Positions 23,549-32,051 are shown, counted from the first letter of the stretch. The stretch: DNA of 64,000 bases from JACVRW01 sp035650215 (GCA_035650215.1 DASRIC010000064.1:31365-95364); one strand, 5' to 3'. Numbers and translations are program-made. Notes: generated from the sequence alone by a model not told the origin.

Positions 23549-23754
23549 TAGGTGATTGATTCCGAATCCGCGTGCCTCTGGAGGCGCGCTAGACCGAGCT
23601 GGGCGCCGACCGCCGACGAAACCGATATTCGAAGCAATATCGGCGAGGAGGTGGGTCCGACACCGGCTGGCGACGGCGAAGCCGTATCCAGCCGGTGGCC
23701 AGCGAAGGTATGGCGCGTCATCCAGGGGCGCGGGGGTTTGGAATCAGTCATCTA
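23549..23754. repeat. TAG...CTA structured repeat, copy 2 (206 bp, fullest copy)
   Basis: The ends TAGGTGATTGATTCC and GGAATCAGTCATCTA form terminal inverted repeats. Inside are two perfect hairpins: CCGATATT-CGAAGC-AATATCGG near 23625-23646, and CACCGGCTGG paired with CCAGCCGGTG, enclosing a nested ACGGC-GAA-GCCGT. It shares the left block CCGAATCCGCGTGCC with copy 3 and the right block GGTATGGCGCGTCATCCAGG with copy 1. No transposase-like coding sequence is inside. The last three bases supply the stop codon of the convergent secreted-protein gene. Confidence 0.88.
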
Positions 23755-24303
23755 ATCCCCGGCCGCCCCGACGACGATCGTGAACGCGCTCACGCGCCCG
23801 TTCGCCATCCGCGCGCCCAGCACCGCGTAGCGCATCGGGCTCCCGAACGGGAACACGCCCTCCACGAGCCGGAAGCCGCGCGGCGTGCGGCGCGCCGCCG
23901 GGTGCAGCTGCCTGAGCCGCGTCGCGCTGTCGCCCAGCCGGAGACCCCTGAAGGTCCGCCAGGGCCGGTCGCCGCTCACCACGACCTTCTGGGCGAGGCC
24001 GATCCGCCCCTGGCACGAGCTGCCGCGACCGCCGAAGTTCTGGAAGACCCCGAACACGCCGAGGTTCGCCCAGCGCACGCGGCAGATCTCGCCACCGCCG
24101 CGCCGGCTGGTGGTGGGCCCGAAAGCCCGCACCGCGGCGCCGAGCCGCGGGTTCGTCGCCGGCTTGAAGTCGCCGATCGCCTGCACCTCCCCCAGGCCCG
24201 TGGTGCTGCCGGTGGCCCTGATCACGAACGAGCGAGCGTCCGCCGGGGCCGCGAACGCGAGAATGCCTGTGAGCGCCAGTAGGGCGGCGAGCGATCTGGA
24301 CAT
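23752..24303 (-). CDS. Secreted hypothetical protein
   Basis: About 183 residues starting MSRSLAALLALTGILAFAAP with ADA, a clear signal peptide. The mature part contains 'SFVIRATGSTTGLGEVQAIG', 'GGEICRVRWANLGVFGVFQN' with a second Cys in 'GRGSSCQGRIG' (possible disulfide), and 'RTFRGLRLGDSATRLRQLHP'. The last motif resembles short repeats in other actinobacterial secreted proteins of unknown role. TACGTT (minus, 24310-24315) is 6 nt from ATG. The stop codon lies in repeat copy 2. Confidence 0.72.
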   Translation of the reverse strand: MSRSLAALLALTGILAFAAPADARSFVIRATGSTTGLGEVQAIGDFKPATNPRLGAAVRAFGPTTSRRGGGEICRVRWANLGVFGVFQNFGGRGSSCQGRIGLAQKVVVSGDRPWRTFRGLRLGDSATRLRQLHPAARRTPRGFRLVEGVFPFGSPMRYAVLGARMANGRVSAFTIVVGAAGD

Positions 24304-24309
24304 GAGCGC

Positions 24310-24340
24310 AACGTACCCGATCCCGGTGCTGGTAGATACT
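24310..24340. promoter_or_regulatory. Two divergent leaderless -10 elements
   Basis: TACGTT on the minus strand (24310-24315) is 6 nt from the secreted-protein ATG; GATACT on the plus strand (24335-24340) is 6 nt from the DUF2237 GTG. Total intergenic distance is 43 bp. Confidence 0.4.
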
Positions 24341-24346
24341 GCAGCC

Positions 24347-24742
24347 GTGACAGCGCGCAACGTGTTGGGTGGAGAGCTCGAAACATGCGGGACGGACCCC
24401 GTCACGGGCTTCTTCCGCGACGGCTGCTGCCACACCAGCGCGGAGGATCTCGGCAGTCACACGATCTGCGCCGTGGTGACCCAGGAGTTCCTCGACCACC
24501 AGCGCTCGATCGGGAACGACCTGACCACGCCGCTGCCGCAGTTCGGCTTCCCGGGGCTCGTGCCCGGCGACCGCTGGTGCGTGACCGCCGCGAACTGGCT
24601 GCGCGCCTACGAGGAGGGCGCGGGCGCGTTCGTGGTGCTGGCGGCGACCAACGAGCGAGCGCTCGAGATCGTTCCGCTCGAGGCGCTGCGGCAGCTCGCC
24701 GTGGACGTGCCGACCGACCCCTCGGCGCTCGCGGAGGACTGA
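24347..24742 (+). CDS. DUF2237 family protein
   Basis: 131 residues: 'NVLGGELETCGTDPVTGFFR', 'DGCCHTSAEDLGSHTICAVV', 'TQEFLDHQRSIGNDLTTPLP' and 'FPGLVPGDRWCVTAANWLRA'. The paired cysteines DGCC, the TGFFRDG segment and GDRWC are the DUF2237 signature. Function unknown; the small domain is cysteine-rich and probably intracellular. GTG start chosen at 24347 because it begins the conserved domain and follows GATACT by 6 nt. Confidence 0.9.
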   Translation: MTARNVLGGELETCGTDPVTGFFRDGCCHTSAEDLGSHTICAVVTQEFLDHQRSIGNDLTTPLPQFGFPGLVPGDRWCVTAANWLRAYEEGAGAFVVLAATNERALEIVPLEALRQLAVDVPTDPSALAED

Positions 24743-24763
24743 CAGCCGCTGTAGCCTGGGACC

Positions 24764-25195
24764 GTGGCGGACGACCACCTGGAGCTCTGCCAGCTCGCAT
24801 ACGCGCGGTTCAGCGCGGGCGACGTGGTCGGCCTGCTCGAGCTCTTCCACCCCGACGTCGAGGTGTACGTGGCTCCGCCGAACTTCGAGAGCGGCACGTA
24901 CCGCGGGCACGATGCCTACCGGCGGCTGCTCGAGCGCTGGGGCGCCTCGTGGGAGGAGATGCGCATCGGGGTCGGCGCGATCGAGGCCGCCGGCGACTGG
25001 GCCCTCGCTTCGGTCGAGTATGCGGGCACGGTCACCGGATCCGACATCGAGGTGCGCCAGCCGTCATGGGAGCTCTCGCTCTGGCGCGACGGGCAGTGCC
25101 ACCGCTACGAGGTGTACTGGGACCGCGATCAGGGCCTCGCCGCCTTCGCGTCGCATCGGGGCGCAGAGGACGCCGAGGGCGCCGCTCAGCGTTAA
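24764..25195 (+). CDS. NTF2-like/SnoaL-type protein
   Basis: 143 residues with the cone-shaped NTF2 fold pattern: 'AYARFSAGDVVGLLELFHPD', 'GTYRGHDAYRRLLERWGASW', 'GDWALASVEYAGTVTGSDIE' and 'ELSLWRDGQCHRYEVYWDRD'. Such proteins are cyclases, isomerases or small-molecule binders; no specific catalytic set is recognised. GTG start with TAGCCT 6 nt upstream. It converges on korB with a 4-nt stop overlap. Confidence 0.82.
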   Translation: MADDHLELCQLAYARFSAGDVVGLLELFHPDVEVYVAPPNFESGTYRGHDAYRRLLERWGASWEEMRIGVGAIEAAGDWALASVEYAGTVTGSDIEVRQPSWELSLWRDGQCHRYEVYWDRDQGLAAFASHRGAEDAEGAAQR

Positions 25196-26238
25196 TCGAC
25201 CGACCAGGTGTCGCCCGAGTGCAGAAGCTCCTCGAGCTGCTGCTTGCCCACGCCGGCGCGCGACTCCTCGAGCGCCTCCTGGAGCTGCTCGCCGTAGATC
25301 GGGCGCTCGACGGAGCGGAAGACGCCGATCGGAGTGGGACCGGTGGGCTGGGCCGCGAGGTGCGCGAGCTCGAACGCGAGGCTCGGCTCCGAGCGCTTGA
25401 CGTCGTGCACCAGCAGGGCGTGCTCGCCCACGTCGGCCACGTCGACCAGCTCGAGCCGGCCGTCCTTGCCGCGCATCACCCCGCGCTCGCCGTCGAGGCC
25501 GAAGCGCACGGGCCGGCCGTGCTCGAGCGGGATCTGGTTCTGCTCGCGCTGGCCCTTAGCGCGCACCGCGTCGAACGCGCCGTCGTTGAAGACGTTGCAG
25601 TTCTGGTAGATCTCGACGAACGCCGCCCCGCGGTGGGCGGCGGCAGCGCGCAGCACCTCGGCCTGATGCTTCTTGTCGGTGTCCACGGTGCGCGCCACGA
25701 AGGTCGCCTCGGCCCCGAGCGCCAGCGACACCGGGTTGAACGGGTGATCCTGGGACCCGAAGGGCGTGGACTTGGTGACCTTGCCCTCCTCGCTCGTGGG
25801 CGAGTACTGGCCCTTCGTGAGCCCGTAGATCTGGTTGTTGAAGAGCAGGATCTTGAGCGGCACGTTGCGGCGCAGCGCGTGGATCAGGTGGTTGCCGCCG
25901 ATCGACAGGGCGTCGCCGTCGCCGGATACGACCCACACCGACAGGTCTGGTCGCGAGGTGGCAACCCCGGTGGCGAGCGCGGGCGCGCGGCCGTGGATGC
26001 CGTGCATCCCGTAGGTGTCCATGTAATAGACGAACCGCCCGGCGCAGCCGATGCCGGTCACGAACACGATCTTGTCCGGCGGCACGCCGAGCTCCGGCAT
26101 CAGGCCCTGGACCGACGCGAGGATCGCGTAGTCCCCGCAGCCCGGGCACCAGCGCGTCTCCTGGTCGGAGGAGAAGTCCGCCTTGGAGAGCACGGGCAGC
26201 GGGGTGCCGCCGTTCTCGCTGTGGCCGGCGGCGCTCAC
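25192..26238 (-). CDS. korB: 2-oxoacid:ferredoxin oxidoreductase, beta subunit
   Basis: About 348 residues. The TPP domain shows 'ETRWCPGCGDYAILASVQGL' with the Fe-S/TPP cysteines, 'GIGCAGRFVYYMDTYGMHGI', the TPP-binding 'VVSGDGDALSIGGNHLIHAL' and 'FNNQIYGLTKGQYSPTSEEG', the signature of 2-oxoglutarate:ferredoxin oxidoreductase KorB. With KorA it converts 2-oxoglutarate (or a related acid) to acyl-CoA plus reduced ferredoxin, replacing 2-oxoglutarate dehydrogenase in the TCA cycle. GTG start overlapping the korA stop by 4 nt. Confidence 0.94.
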   Translation of the reverse strand: MSAAGHSENGGTPLPVLSKADFSSDQETRWCPGCGDYAILASVQGLMPELGVPPDKIVFVTGIGCAGRFVYYMDTYGMHGIHGRAPALATGVATSRPDLSVWVVSGDGDALSIGGNHLIHALRRNVPLKILLFNNQIYGLTKGQYSPTSEEGKVTKSTPFGSQDHPFNPVSLALGAEATFVARTVDTDKKHQAEVLRAAAAHRGAAFVEIYQNCNVFNDGAFDAVRAKGQREQNQIPLEHGRPVRFGLDGERGVMRGKDGRLELVDVADVGEHALLVHDVKRSEPSLAFELAHLAAQPTGPTPIGVFRSVERPIYGEQLQEALEESRAGVGKQQLEELLHSGDTWSVD

Positions 26239-28076
26239 GCGAGCCGCTCCCGTACCTGCTCCATCACGTCGCGCGTGAGGATCGGCAGGCCGTCGACCTT
26301 CGTGTAGCTCTCGATGTCGATCAGGTGCTCGGCGCGCAGGAGCGTGGCCAGCTGGCCGAGGTTCATCTCCGGCACGAGCACGCGCTCGTACGCGCGCAGC
26401 ACGTCGCCGACGTTCCCCGGCATCGGATTCAGGTGCCTGATGTGCGCGGTGGCCACCTTGAGCCCGTCCTCGCGGCGCAGGCGGCGCGCCGCGCCCTGAA
26501 TCGCGCCGTAGCTCGAGCCCCAGCCGAGCACGAGCAGTCCGGCGTCCCCGTCGGGGTCGTCGACCTCGACGTCGGGCACCTCGACCCGCGCGATCCGCTC
26601 GGAGCGCAAGCGGGTCATGTAGTCGTGGTTCGCGGGCTCGTAGGAGATGTTGCCGGTGCGCTCCTCCTTCTCGAGGCCGCCGATCCGATGGCGCAGGCCG
26701 GGCGTGCCGGGGATCGCCCAGGGGCGCGCCAGATTGTCGTCGCGCAGGTACGGCATGAAGGCGTCGCCGTCGTTCGGCGCGCCGGCGAAGTCGGGGTCGA
26801 TCGCGGGCAGCGAGCTCACGTCGGGGAGCCGCCAGGGCTCGGAGGAGTTCGCCAGGAAGGTGTCGGCCAGCAGGATCACCGGCGTGCGGTGCGTGACCGC
26901 GATCCGGGCGGCCTCGATCGCGGCGTCGAAGCAGTCGCCCGGCGTGCACGCGGCGATCACCGGCAGCGGCGACTCGCCGTGGCGCCCATAGAGGGCCATC
27001 AGCAGGTCGGCGGCCTCGGTCTTGGTCGGCATGCCGGTCGAGGGGCCGGCGCGCTGGATGTCCACCACCACGAGGGGCAGCTCCATCGCGACCGCCAGGC
27101 CGATCGTCTCGGCCTTCAGGTCCATGCCCGGGCCGCTCGTGGCCGTGACGCCGAGATGGCCCGAGAAGGCGGCGCCGAGCGCCATGTTCGCGGCCGCGAT
27201 CTCGTCCTCGGCCTGGATCGTGCGGACCCCGAAGCGCTGGTGGCGCGAGAGCGCGTGAAGGAGCTCGGACGCCGGGGTGATCGGGTAGCTCGCGAGGAAG
27301 AGCTGGAGGCCGGACTGCACGCTCGCGGCGATCAGCCCATAGGCCAGCGCCTGCGTTCCGTTCACGTTCCGGTAGGTGCCGGGCGGAGCCGGGGCGGGAT
27401 CGACCTCGTAGTGGACCGCCAGCAGCTCGGCCGTCTCGCCGAAGTTGTAGCCCGCCCGGAAGGCGGCGAGGTTGGCCGCCTTGACCTCGGGCCGGTCGGC
27501 GAACTTCTTCTCCACCCAGTCGACCGTCGGCGTGGTGGGGCGCCCGTACATCCAGGACACGAGGCCGAGCGCGAACAGGTTCTTGCTGCGAGCGGCGTCG
27601 CGCGAGCTGATGCCCTCGATGCCCTCGGTGGCGCGCACGGTCATCGAGGTCATCGGCACGCGGAAGACCTGGAAGTCGTCGAGCGTGTCGTCGTCGAGCG
27701 GGTTCGAGGGGTAGCCCGCCTTGCGCAGGTTGTGGTCGGTGAAGCCGTCCTCGTTCACGATCACCGTGCCGCCCTTCTCGACGGCGGCGAGCTGGGTGAT
27801 CAGCGCGGCGGGGTTCATCGCCACGAGCACGTTCGGGTGGTCGCCCGGGGTGAGGATGTCGCGCGAGGCGAAGTGGATCTGGAAGGCCGAGACGCCGTGC
27901 GGCGTGCCGGCGGGCGCGCGGATCTCGGCGGGGAAGTCCGGCAGGGTGGCGAGGTCGTTTCCGACGACCGCCGTCGCGTCGGTGAAGCGGCTTCCCGTGA
28001 GCTGCATCCCGTCGCCCGAGTCGCCGGCGAACCGGACGACCACGCGATCGAGCTTCTCGACTGTCTTCTCTGCCAT
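26235..28076 (-). CDS. korA: 2-oxoacid:ferredoxin oxidoreductase, alpha (gamma-alpha fusion) subunit
   Basis: 613 residues. The N-terminal gamma-type domain begins 'RVVVRFAGDSGDGMQLTGSR' and includes 'AEIRAPAGTPHGVSAFQIHF'; the alpha domain has 'LFLASYPITPASELLHALSR', 'IQAEDEIAAANMALGAAFSG' with 'HLGVTATSGPGMDLKAE', and 'IQRAGPSTGMPTKTEAADLL'. This domain order is the two-subunit KorA form found in actinobacteria. A TACACT hexamer (minus, 28114-28119) is about 38 nt upstream. The pntA start is divergent, 118 bp away. Confidence 0.94.
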   Translation of the reverse strand: MAEKTVEKLDRVVVRFAGDSGDGMQLTGSRFTDATAVVGNDLATLPDFPAEIRAPAGTPHGVSAFQIHFASRDILTPGDHPNVLVAMNPAALITQLAAVEKGGTVIVNEDGFTDHNLRKAGYPSNPLDDDTLDDFQVFRVPMTSMTVRATEGIEGISSRDAARSKNLFALGLVSWMYGRPTTPTVDWVEKKFADRPEVKAANLAAFRAGYNFGETAELLAVHYEVDPAPAPPGTYRNVNGTQALAYGLIAASVQSGLQLFLASYPITPASELLHALSRHQRFGVRTIQAEDEIAAANMALGAAFSGHLGVTATSGPGMDLKAETIGLAVAMELPLVVVDIQRAGPSTGMPTKTEAADLLMALYGRHGESPLPVIAACTPGDCFDAAIEAARIAVTHRTPVILLADTFLANSSEPWRLPDVSSLPAIDPDFAGAPNDGDAFMPYLRDDNLARPWAIPGTPGLRHRIGGLEKEERTGNISYEPANHDYMTRLRSERIARVEVPDVEVDDPDGDAGLLVLGWGSSYGAIQGAARRLRREDGLKVATAHIRHLNPMPGNVGDVLRAYERVLVPEMNLGQLATLLRAEHLIDIESYTKVDGLPILTRDVMEQVRERLA

Positions 28077-28194
28077 GGAGGCGATCCGCGACCGGCGCAG
28101 ACCGTCGCTTCGAGTGTAGTGGCAGCTCCGGGCGGGGCCGCGGGACCCCGGCTTCGGCTAGAGTGCCGCGCCCCCGACCCCCCTTGTCAGCCTC

Positions 28195-29322
28195 ATGAAC
28201 GTCTCAGTACCCAAGGAATCGGCGTCGGGCGAGCGCCGCGTGGCGCTGGTGCCCGAGGTGGTTGAGCGACTCGCCCAGAAGGGCGTGCAGGTGACCCTCG
28301 AGACGGGCGCCGGGGCCGAGGCCCACTATCCCGACGACGCCTACACCGACGCCGGCGCGACCCTCGGCGAGGGCTTCTCGGGCGAAGTGGTGGCCAAGGT
28401 CGCGCCTCCCTCGGCCGAGGAGATCGGCCGGCTCGGCCGCGACACGGTGCTGATCGGGTTCCTCGCGCCGCTCACCGCGGCGGACACGGTGCGCGGCCTG
28501 GCCGACGCCGGCGTGACCTCGTTCGCGATGGAGGCGATCCCGCGCATCACGCGGGCCCAGTCGATGGACGCGCTCTCCTCGCAGGCCACCGTGGCGGGCT
28601 ACCTGGCGGCGCTGATCGCGGCCCAGCGGCTGCCGCGTTTCTTCCCGATGCTCACCACGGCGGCCGGCACGGTGCGGCCGGCGAAGGTGCTCGTGCTCGG
28701 CGCCGGCGTGGCGGGACTGCAGGCGATCGCCACCGCTCGCAGGCTCGGCGCGGTGGTGCAGGCGTTCGACGTGCGCTCGGCGGTGAAGGAGCAGATCGAG
28801 TCGCTCGGGGCGCGCTTCCTCGAGCTCGACATGGGGCTGGAGGACGCCGAGGCGGCGGGCGGCTACGCGCGCCAGCTGACCGACGAGGAGCAGGCCAAGC
28901 AGCGCGACCTGCTGGCGGTCGAGATCGGCAAGGTCGACGCCGTGATCTCCACGGCCGCTGTGCCCGGGCGCAAGGCGCCGCTGCTCGTAACCGAGCAGGC
29001 GGTGAAGAACATGTCGCCGGGGTCCGTGATCGTCGACCTGGCCGCCGAGACCGGCGGCAACTGCGAGCTCACCGAGCCCGGCGAGACGGTCGTCAAGGAG
29101 GACGTGACGCTGGTGGGGCCCCTCAACCTCGCCTCGGAGATGCCCGACCACGCCTCCGCTCTGTACGCGCGCAACGTGATGTCGCTGCTCGAGCTGATGG
29201 TCGGCGAGGAGGGCAAGCTGGCCGTCGACTTCGACGACGAGGTGATCGCGGGCGCCTGCATCACGCGCGACGGCGAGATCGTTCACGAGGGCGCGCGCGC
29301 GGCCGCCGGGGTCACCGCGTAG
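28195..29322 (+). CDS. pntA: NAD(P) transhydrogenase, soluble alpha subunit (PntAA)
   Basis: 375 residues of the alanine-dehydrogenase-like dI domain: 'VPKESASGERRVALVPEVVE', 'IPRITRAQSMDALSSQATVA', NAD-binding 'VLVLGAGVAGLQAIATARRL', and 'VIVDLAAETGGNCELTEPGE'. It binds NAD(H) and delivers hydride to dIII of PntB. It ends where actinobacterial split transhydrogenases end, leaving the membrane part to the next gene. TAGAGT lies about 30 nt upstream. Confidence 0.94.
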   Translation: MNVSVPKESASGERRVALVPEVVERLAQKGVQVTLETGAGAEAHYPDDAYTDAGATLGEGFSGEVVAKVAPPSAEEIGRLGRDTVLIGFLAPLTAADTVRGLADAGVTSFAMEAIPRITRAQSMDALSSQATVAGYLAALIAAQRLPRFFPMLTTAAGTVRPAKVLVLGAGVAGLQAIATARRLGAVVQAFDVRSAVKEQIESLGARFLELDMGLEDAEAAGGYARQLTDEEQAKQRDLLAVEIGKVDAVISTAAVPGRKAPLLVTEQAVKNMSPGSVIVDLAAETGGNCELTEPGETVVKEDVTLVGPLNLASEMPDHASALYARNVMSLLELMVGEEGKLAVDFDDEVIAGACITRDGEIVHEGARAAAGVTA

Positions 29323-29324
29323 CC

Positions 29325-29621
29325 ATGGACCTTCTCACCGAGCTCACCATCCTCGTGCTGGCGGCGTTCGTGGGCTTCGAGGTGATCTCGAAGGTGCCGA
29401 ACACGCTGCACACGCCGTTGATGTCGGCCACGAACGCGATCCACGGCATCGTGCTGCTGGGCGGCCTGCTCCTGATCGGCGAGGCCGCCGGCTTCCTCAA
29501 CGAGCTGCTGCTCGTGATCGCGATTGCCTTCGGCACGATCAACGTGGTCGGCGGCTTCCTCGTCACCGACCGCATGCTCGAGATGTTCAGGAAGCGGCCC
29601 GAGCCCAAGAAGGACGCGTAG
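29325..29621 (+). CDS. pntAB: NAD(P) transhydrogenase, membrane alpha subunit (PntAB)
   Basis: 98 residues with three to four hydrophobic helices ('LTILVLAAFVGFEVISKVPN', 'AIHGIVLLGGLLLIGEAAGF', 'LLVIAIAFGTINVVGGFLVT') and the conserved 'TDRMLEMFRK' end. This is the membrane portion of the alpha chain, a separate gene in split transhydrogenases. It lies 2 nt from pntA and 2 nt from pntB, one operon. Confidence 0.94.
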   Translation: MDLLTELTILVLAAFVGFEVISKVPNTLHTPLMSATNAIHGIVLLGGLLLIGEAAGFLNELLLVIAIAFGTINVVGGFLVTDRMLEMFRKRPEPKKDA

Positions 29622-29623
29622 CG

Positions 29624-31039
29624 GTGGTCATCGCCTCCTTCCTCCAGGACCCGGACTTCATCCAGGTCCTGTACATCCTCGCGTTCATCTGCTTCATCGT
29701 CGGCCTGCGGCTGCTCACGCACCCGAGCACGGCGCGCAAGGGCAACGCGGTGGCCGCCGTGGGGATGGCGATCGCGGTGGTGGCCACGCTGCTGTGGGAC
29801 TTCGTCGACGACTACGGCCTGATCGCGCTCGGCGTGGCGATGGGGACCGCAGTGGGCGTGCCGGCGGCGCGCGGCGTGAAGATGACCCAGATGCCGCAGA
29901 TGGTCGCGCTGTTCAACGGCGTCGGCGGCGGCGCGGTGGCGCTGATCTCGTTCGTCGAGTACCGCGAGGCGCTCGAGATCACGGGCGGCAACCCGGAGCT
30001 CGAGGCGCTGATCCCGATCCTGTTCGCGGCGATCATCGGCTCGGTCTCGTTCTGGGGCTCGAACATCGCGTTCGGGAAGCTGCAGGAGCTGCTGCCCGGG
30101 CGCCCGATCCAGCTCCCTGGGCAGCAGATCGTGAACGCGCTGCTGCTGCTCGTGGCGGTCGGCTGCTCGGTGGCGATCGCCGCCGGCGCCGAGTCGGAGG
30201 GCCTGTTCATCCTGATCCTGGTGGCGGCGGCCGTGCTCGGCAACATGGTCGTGCTGCCGATCGGCGGCGCCGACATGCCGGTGGTGATCTCGCTGTTGAA
30301 CGCCTTCACGGGCCTGTCGGCGGCCGCGGCCGGACTGGCGCTCGACAACGTGGCCCTGATCGTGGCCGGCATGCTGGTGGGCGCCTCGGGCTCGATCCTC
30401 ACGATGCAGATGGCCGAGGCCATGAACCGCTCGATCGCCAACATCGTGGCGGGCGGCTTCGGCGGCGTGGCCGTCGCCGCCGGCGCGGGCGACGACGGCG
30501 AGGAACGACCGGTGCGCTCGACCGACCCCTCCGACGTGGCGATCCAGCTCGCCTACGCCTCCAAGGTCGTGGTCGCCCCCGGCTACGGAATGGCGGTCGC
30601 CCAGGCGCAACACACGGTGCGCGAGCTCGCCGACGAGCTCGAGAAGCGCGGCGTGGAGGTGCGCTACGCCATCCACCCGGTGGCAGGCCGCATGCCCGGC
30701 CACATGAACGTGCTGCTCGCCGAGGCCGACGTGCCGTACGACCATCTCAAGGAGATGGACGAGATCAATCCCGAGTTCCCGCAGACCGACGTCGCGCTCG
30801 TGATAGGCGCCAACGACGTGACCAACCCGGCCGCGCGCGAGCAGGCCGACTCGCCGATCTACGGAATGCCGATCCTCGACGTGGATAAGGCCGGCGCCGT
30901 GATCGTGCTCAAGCGCTCGATGAACACAGGCTTCGCGGGCATCGACAACCCGCTCTTCTACAAGGAGAACACCGCGCTCCTGTTCGGCGATGCCAAGGAG
31001 TCGGTGCAGAAGGTCCTGAAGGAGGTCGAGGAGCTTTAG
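29624..31039 (+). CDS. pntB: NAD(P) transhydrogenase subunit beta
   Basis: 471 residues: about eight N-terminal membrane helices ('VLYILAFICFIVGLRLLTHP', 'NALLLLVAVGCSVAIAAGAE') forming the proton channel, then the NADP-binding dIII domain with 'KVVVAPGYGMAVAQAQHTVR', 'YAIHPVAGRMPGHMNVLLAE' and 'LVIGANDVTNPAAREQADSP'. It couples proton entry to hydride transfer from NADH to NADP. GTG start. The stop overlaps the convergent small gene by 4 nt. Confidence 0.95.
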   Translation: MVIASFLQDPDFIQVLYILAFICFIVGLRLLTHPSTARKGNAVAAVGMAIAVVATLLWDFVDDYGLIALGVAMGTAVGVPAARGVKMTQMPQMVALFNGVGGGAVALISFVEYREALEITGGNPELEALIPILFAAIIGSVSFWGSNIAFGKLQELLPGRPIQLPGQQIVNALLLLVAVGCSVAIAAGAESEGLFILILVAAAVLGNMVVLPIGGADMPVVISLLNAFTGLSAAAAGLALDNVALIVAGMLVGASGSILTMQMAEAMNRSIANIVAGGFGGVAVAAGAGDDGEERPVRSTDPSDVAIQLAYASKVVVAPGYGMAVAQAQHTVRELADELEKRGVEVRYAIHPVAGRMPGHMNVLLAEADVPYDHLKEMDEINPEFPQTDVALVIGANDVTNPAAREQADSPIYGMPILDVDKAGAVIVLKRSMNTGFAGIDNPLFYKENTALLFGDAKESVQKVLKEVEEL

Positions 31040-31299
31040 AGCAGGCTCTCCTGGCCCGCCGCGACCCGCGAGCGGCGCGGGATTCCCGCCGCCTCGGTGA
31101 GGGCCGCTTCGGCGTCGGCGAGGATGGCCCGCTCGGAGCGGGAGGCCACGAGCGGCTCCGCGAGACCGTCGACGTGAACGTACGTGCGGCGCCCGTCTCG
31201 CCGGTCGGATCCCTCGATGGGCACGAGCGCGTAGATGCGGTCGGCGCGCACGAACTTCCCGTATCCGAGCGGGATCATCCGAGGGTCGCGCTTGGCCAT
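31036..31299 (-). CDS. RemA-like (DUF370-type) small protein
   Basis: 87 residues: 'MIPLGYGKFVRADRIYALVP', 'RRTYVHVDGLAEPLVASRSE' and 'RAILADAEAALTEAA'. The 'ALVP' with 'ASRSERAIL' and the initial GYGKFV-type strand resemble RemA/DUF370 proteins, some of which are DNA-binding biofilm regulators. The match is partial and I rank it as probable. TATCGT (minus, 31307-31312) is 7 nt from ATG, giving a leaderless transcript. Confidence 0.7.
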   Translation of the reverse strand: MAKRDPRMIPLGYGKFVRADRIYALVPIEGSDRRDGRRTYVHVDGLAEPLVASRSERAILADAEAALTEAAGIPRRSRVAAGQESLL

Positions 31300-31977
31300 C
31301 CGGGTGACGATAGCCGCAGCGCCGGACCGGCCGGCGCGGGGGGCGAATCTCCGCTCAGTGCCGACTTACGACGCCAGTGGCGTACGAACTCGGAGCAGGA
31401 CCGGCGCCGCGAGCGCGAGGCGCGCCCCCGGCGACGCTGTCTACGGCGACGTCTTCGACCGCCCGCAGCAGATGCTCACGGAGCTACGTACGGTGCTGAC
31501 GCCGGGACCGCCGGGATAGAGATCTCCAGCCCCAGAGGCTCATCCCCCGGTCGCACGGCCGGAATGAGCGCCGAGGCCACCAGTCCGCCGGCGCTGGAGC
31601 GCACATCGAGAGTTGGGATCGAACCGCTGCGATGGCCCGCGAAGAGGTCGGCGATCAAGAGGTCCACCCGTTCGCGGACCTGCTCGGCGGTCGGGCTCGG
31701 GTGGGAGGTCCTCGTGGCATCCACGCTAGTGCCCCATCCCCGCGCCCGGCGCGTGCTCAGTCGAGAGCACACCTACCGAGCCCTTGACCATGTCGCGGAA
31801 GGCGTGGGTGACGAAGGGAGGTACATCCGGCGCCTTTCGGCCCGCTCGAGCCGGGCCGCGTCCTGGGCCTTGCCCTCGCGGAGCGCCTCTTCTGCGCTTC
31901 GCTGGTGTCGATCAGGAGCATGTCCATAGGGTCGTCGCTCAAGGGTGCGTGAGCATCCGACGGCAATACGCCTCCAC
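31300..31977. other. 680-bp stretch without a confident gene
   Basis: It holds one plausible small minus-strand frame (31476 to about 31720, described separately) and, around 31360-31519 on the plus strand, a coding-like piece with 'GDAVYGDVFDRPQQMLTELR' before a stop, possibly the end of a lost gene. The remainder (31780-31977) shows no consistent codon bias. It forms the left border of the stress island. Confidence 0.4.
31476..31724 (-). CDS. Possible small hypothetical protein
   Basis: About 80 residues from a GTG near 31724 (VDATRTSHPSPTAEQ), then 'VRERVDLLIADLFAGHRSGS', 'IPTLDVRSSAGGLVASALIP' and 'GDEPLGLEISIPAVPAS'. The hydrophobic/charged pattern is protein-like and a GGGG lies 7 nt before the GTG. 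No family recognised, and the surrounding region looks degraded, so it may be a relic. Confidence 0.4.
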   Translation of the reverse strand: MDATRTSHPSPTAEQVRERVDLLIADLFAGHRSGSIPTLDVRSSAGGLVASALIPAVRPGDEPLGLEISIPAVPASAPYVAP

Positions 31978-32051
31978 CTCAGTAGTTCGCCGCAGCAGTG
32001 GCGCGGTAGGGGGCCGATGGCGGTTCACGGGGCGCTCGCGATGCTCGCCCC
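31978..32051 (+). promoter_or_regulatory. Island regulon promoter P1 (response regulator-ZIP operon)
   Basis: 18-bp element CTCAGTAGTTCGCCGCAG (31978-31995), 20 bp, GATGGCG (32016-32022), 17 bp, -10-like GATGCT (32040-32045), 6 nt, GTG start at 32052. The spacing is identical in five other island promoters. The -35 position falls on the GATGGCG box and is unlike the sigma consensus, which suits an activator-dependent promoter. Confidence 0.75.

Noticed and set aside
23552..23755. 67-codon frame spanning repeat copy 2
   Set aside because: It spans the hairpins and ends with the element; open only by base composition, no conserved protein pattern.
25192..28265. Very long open frames antisense to korA/korB
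   Set aside because: Frame mirrors of the two genes; composition (Arg/His/Gly/Val-rich) and lack of motifs show they are not real.
29312..30888. Long minus-strand and shifted frames over the pnt operon
   Set aside because: His/Asp/Arg-rich antisense translations of pntAB and pntB without domain similarity.
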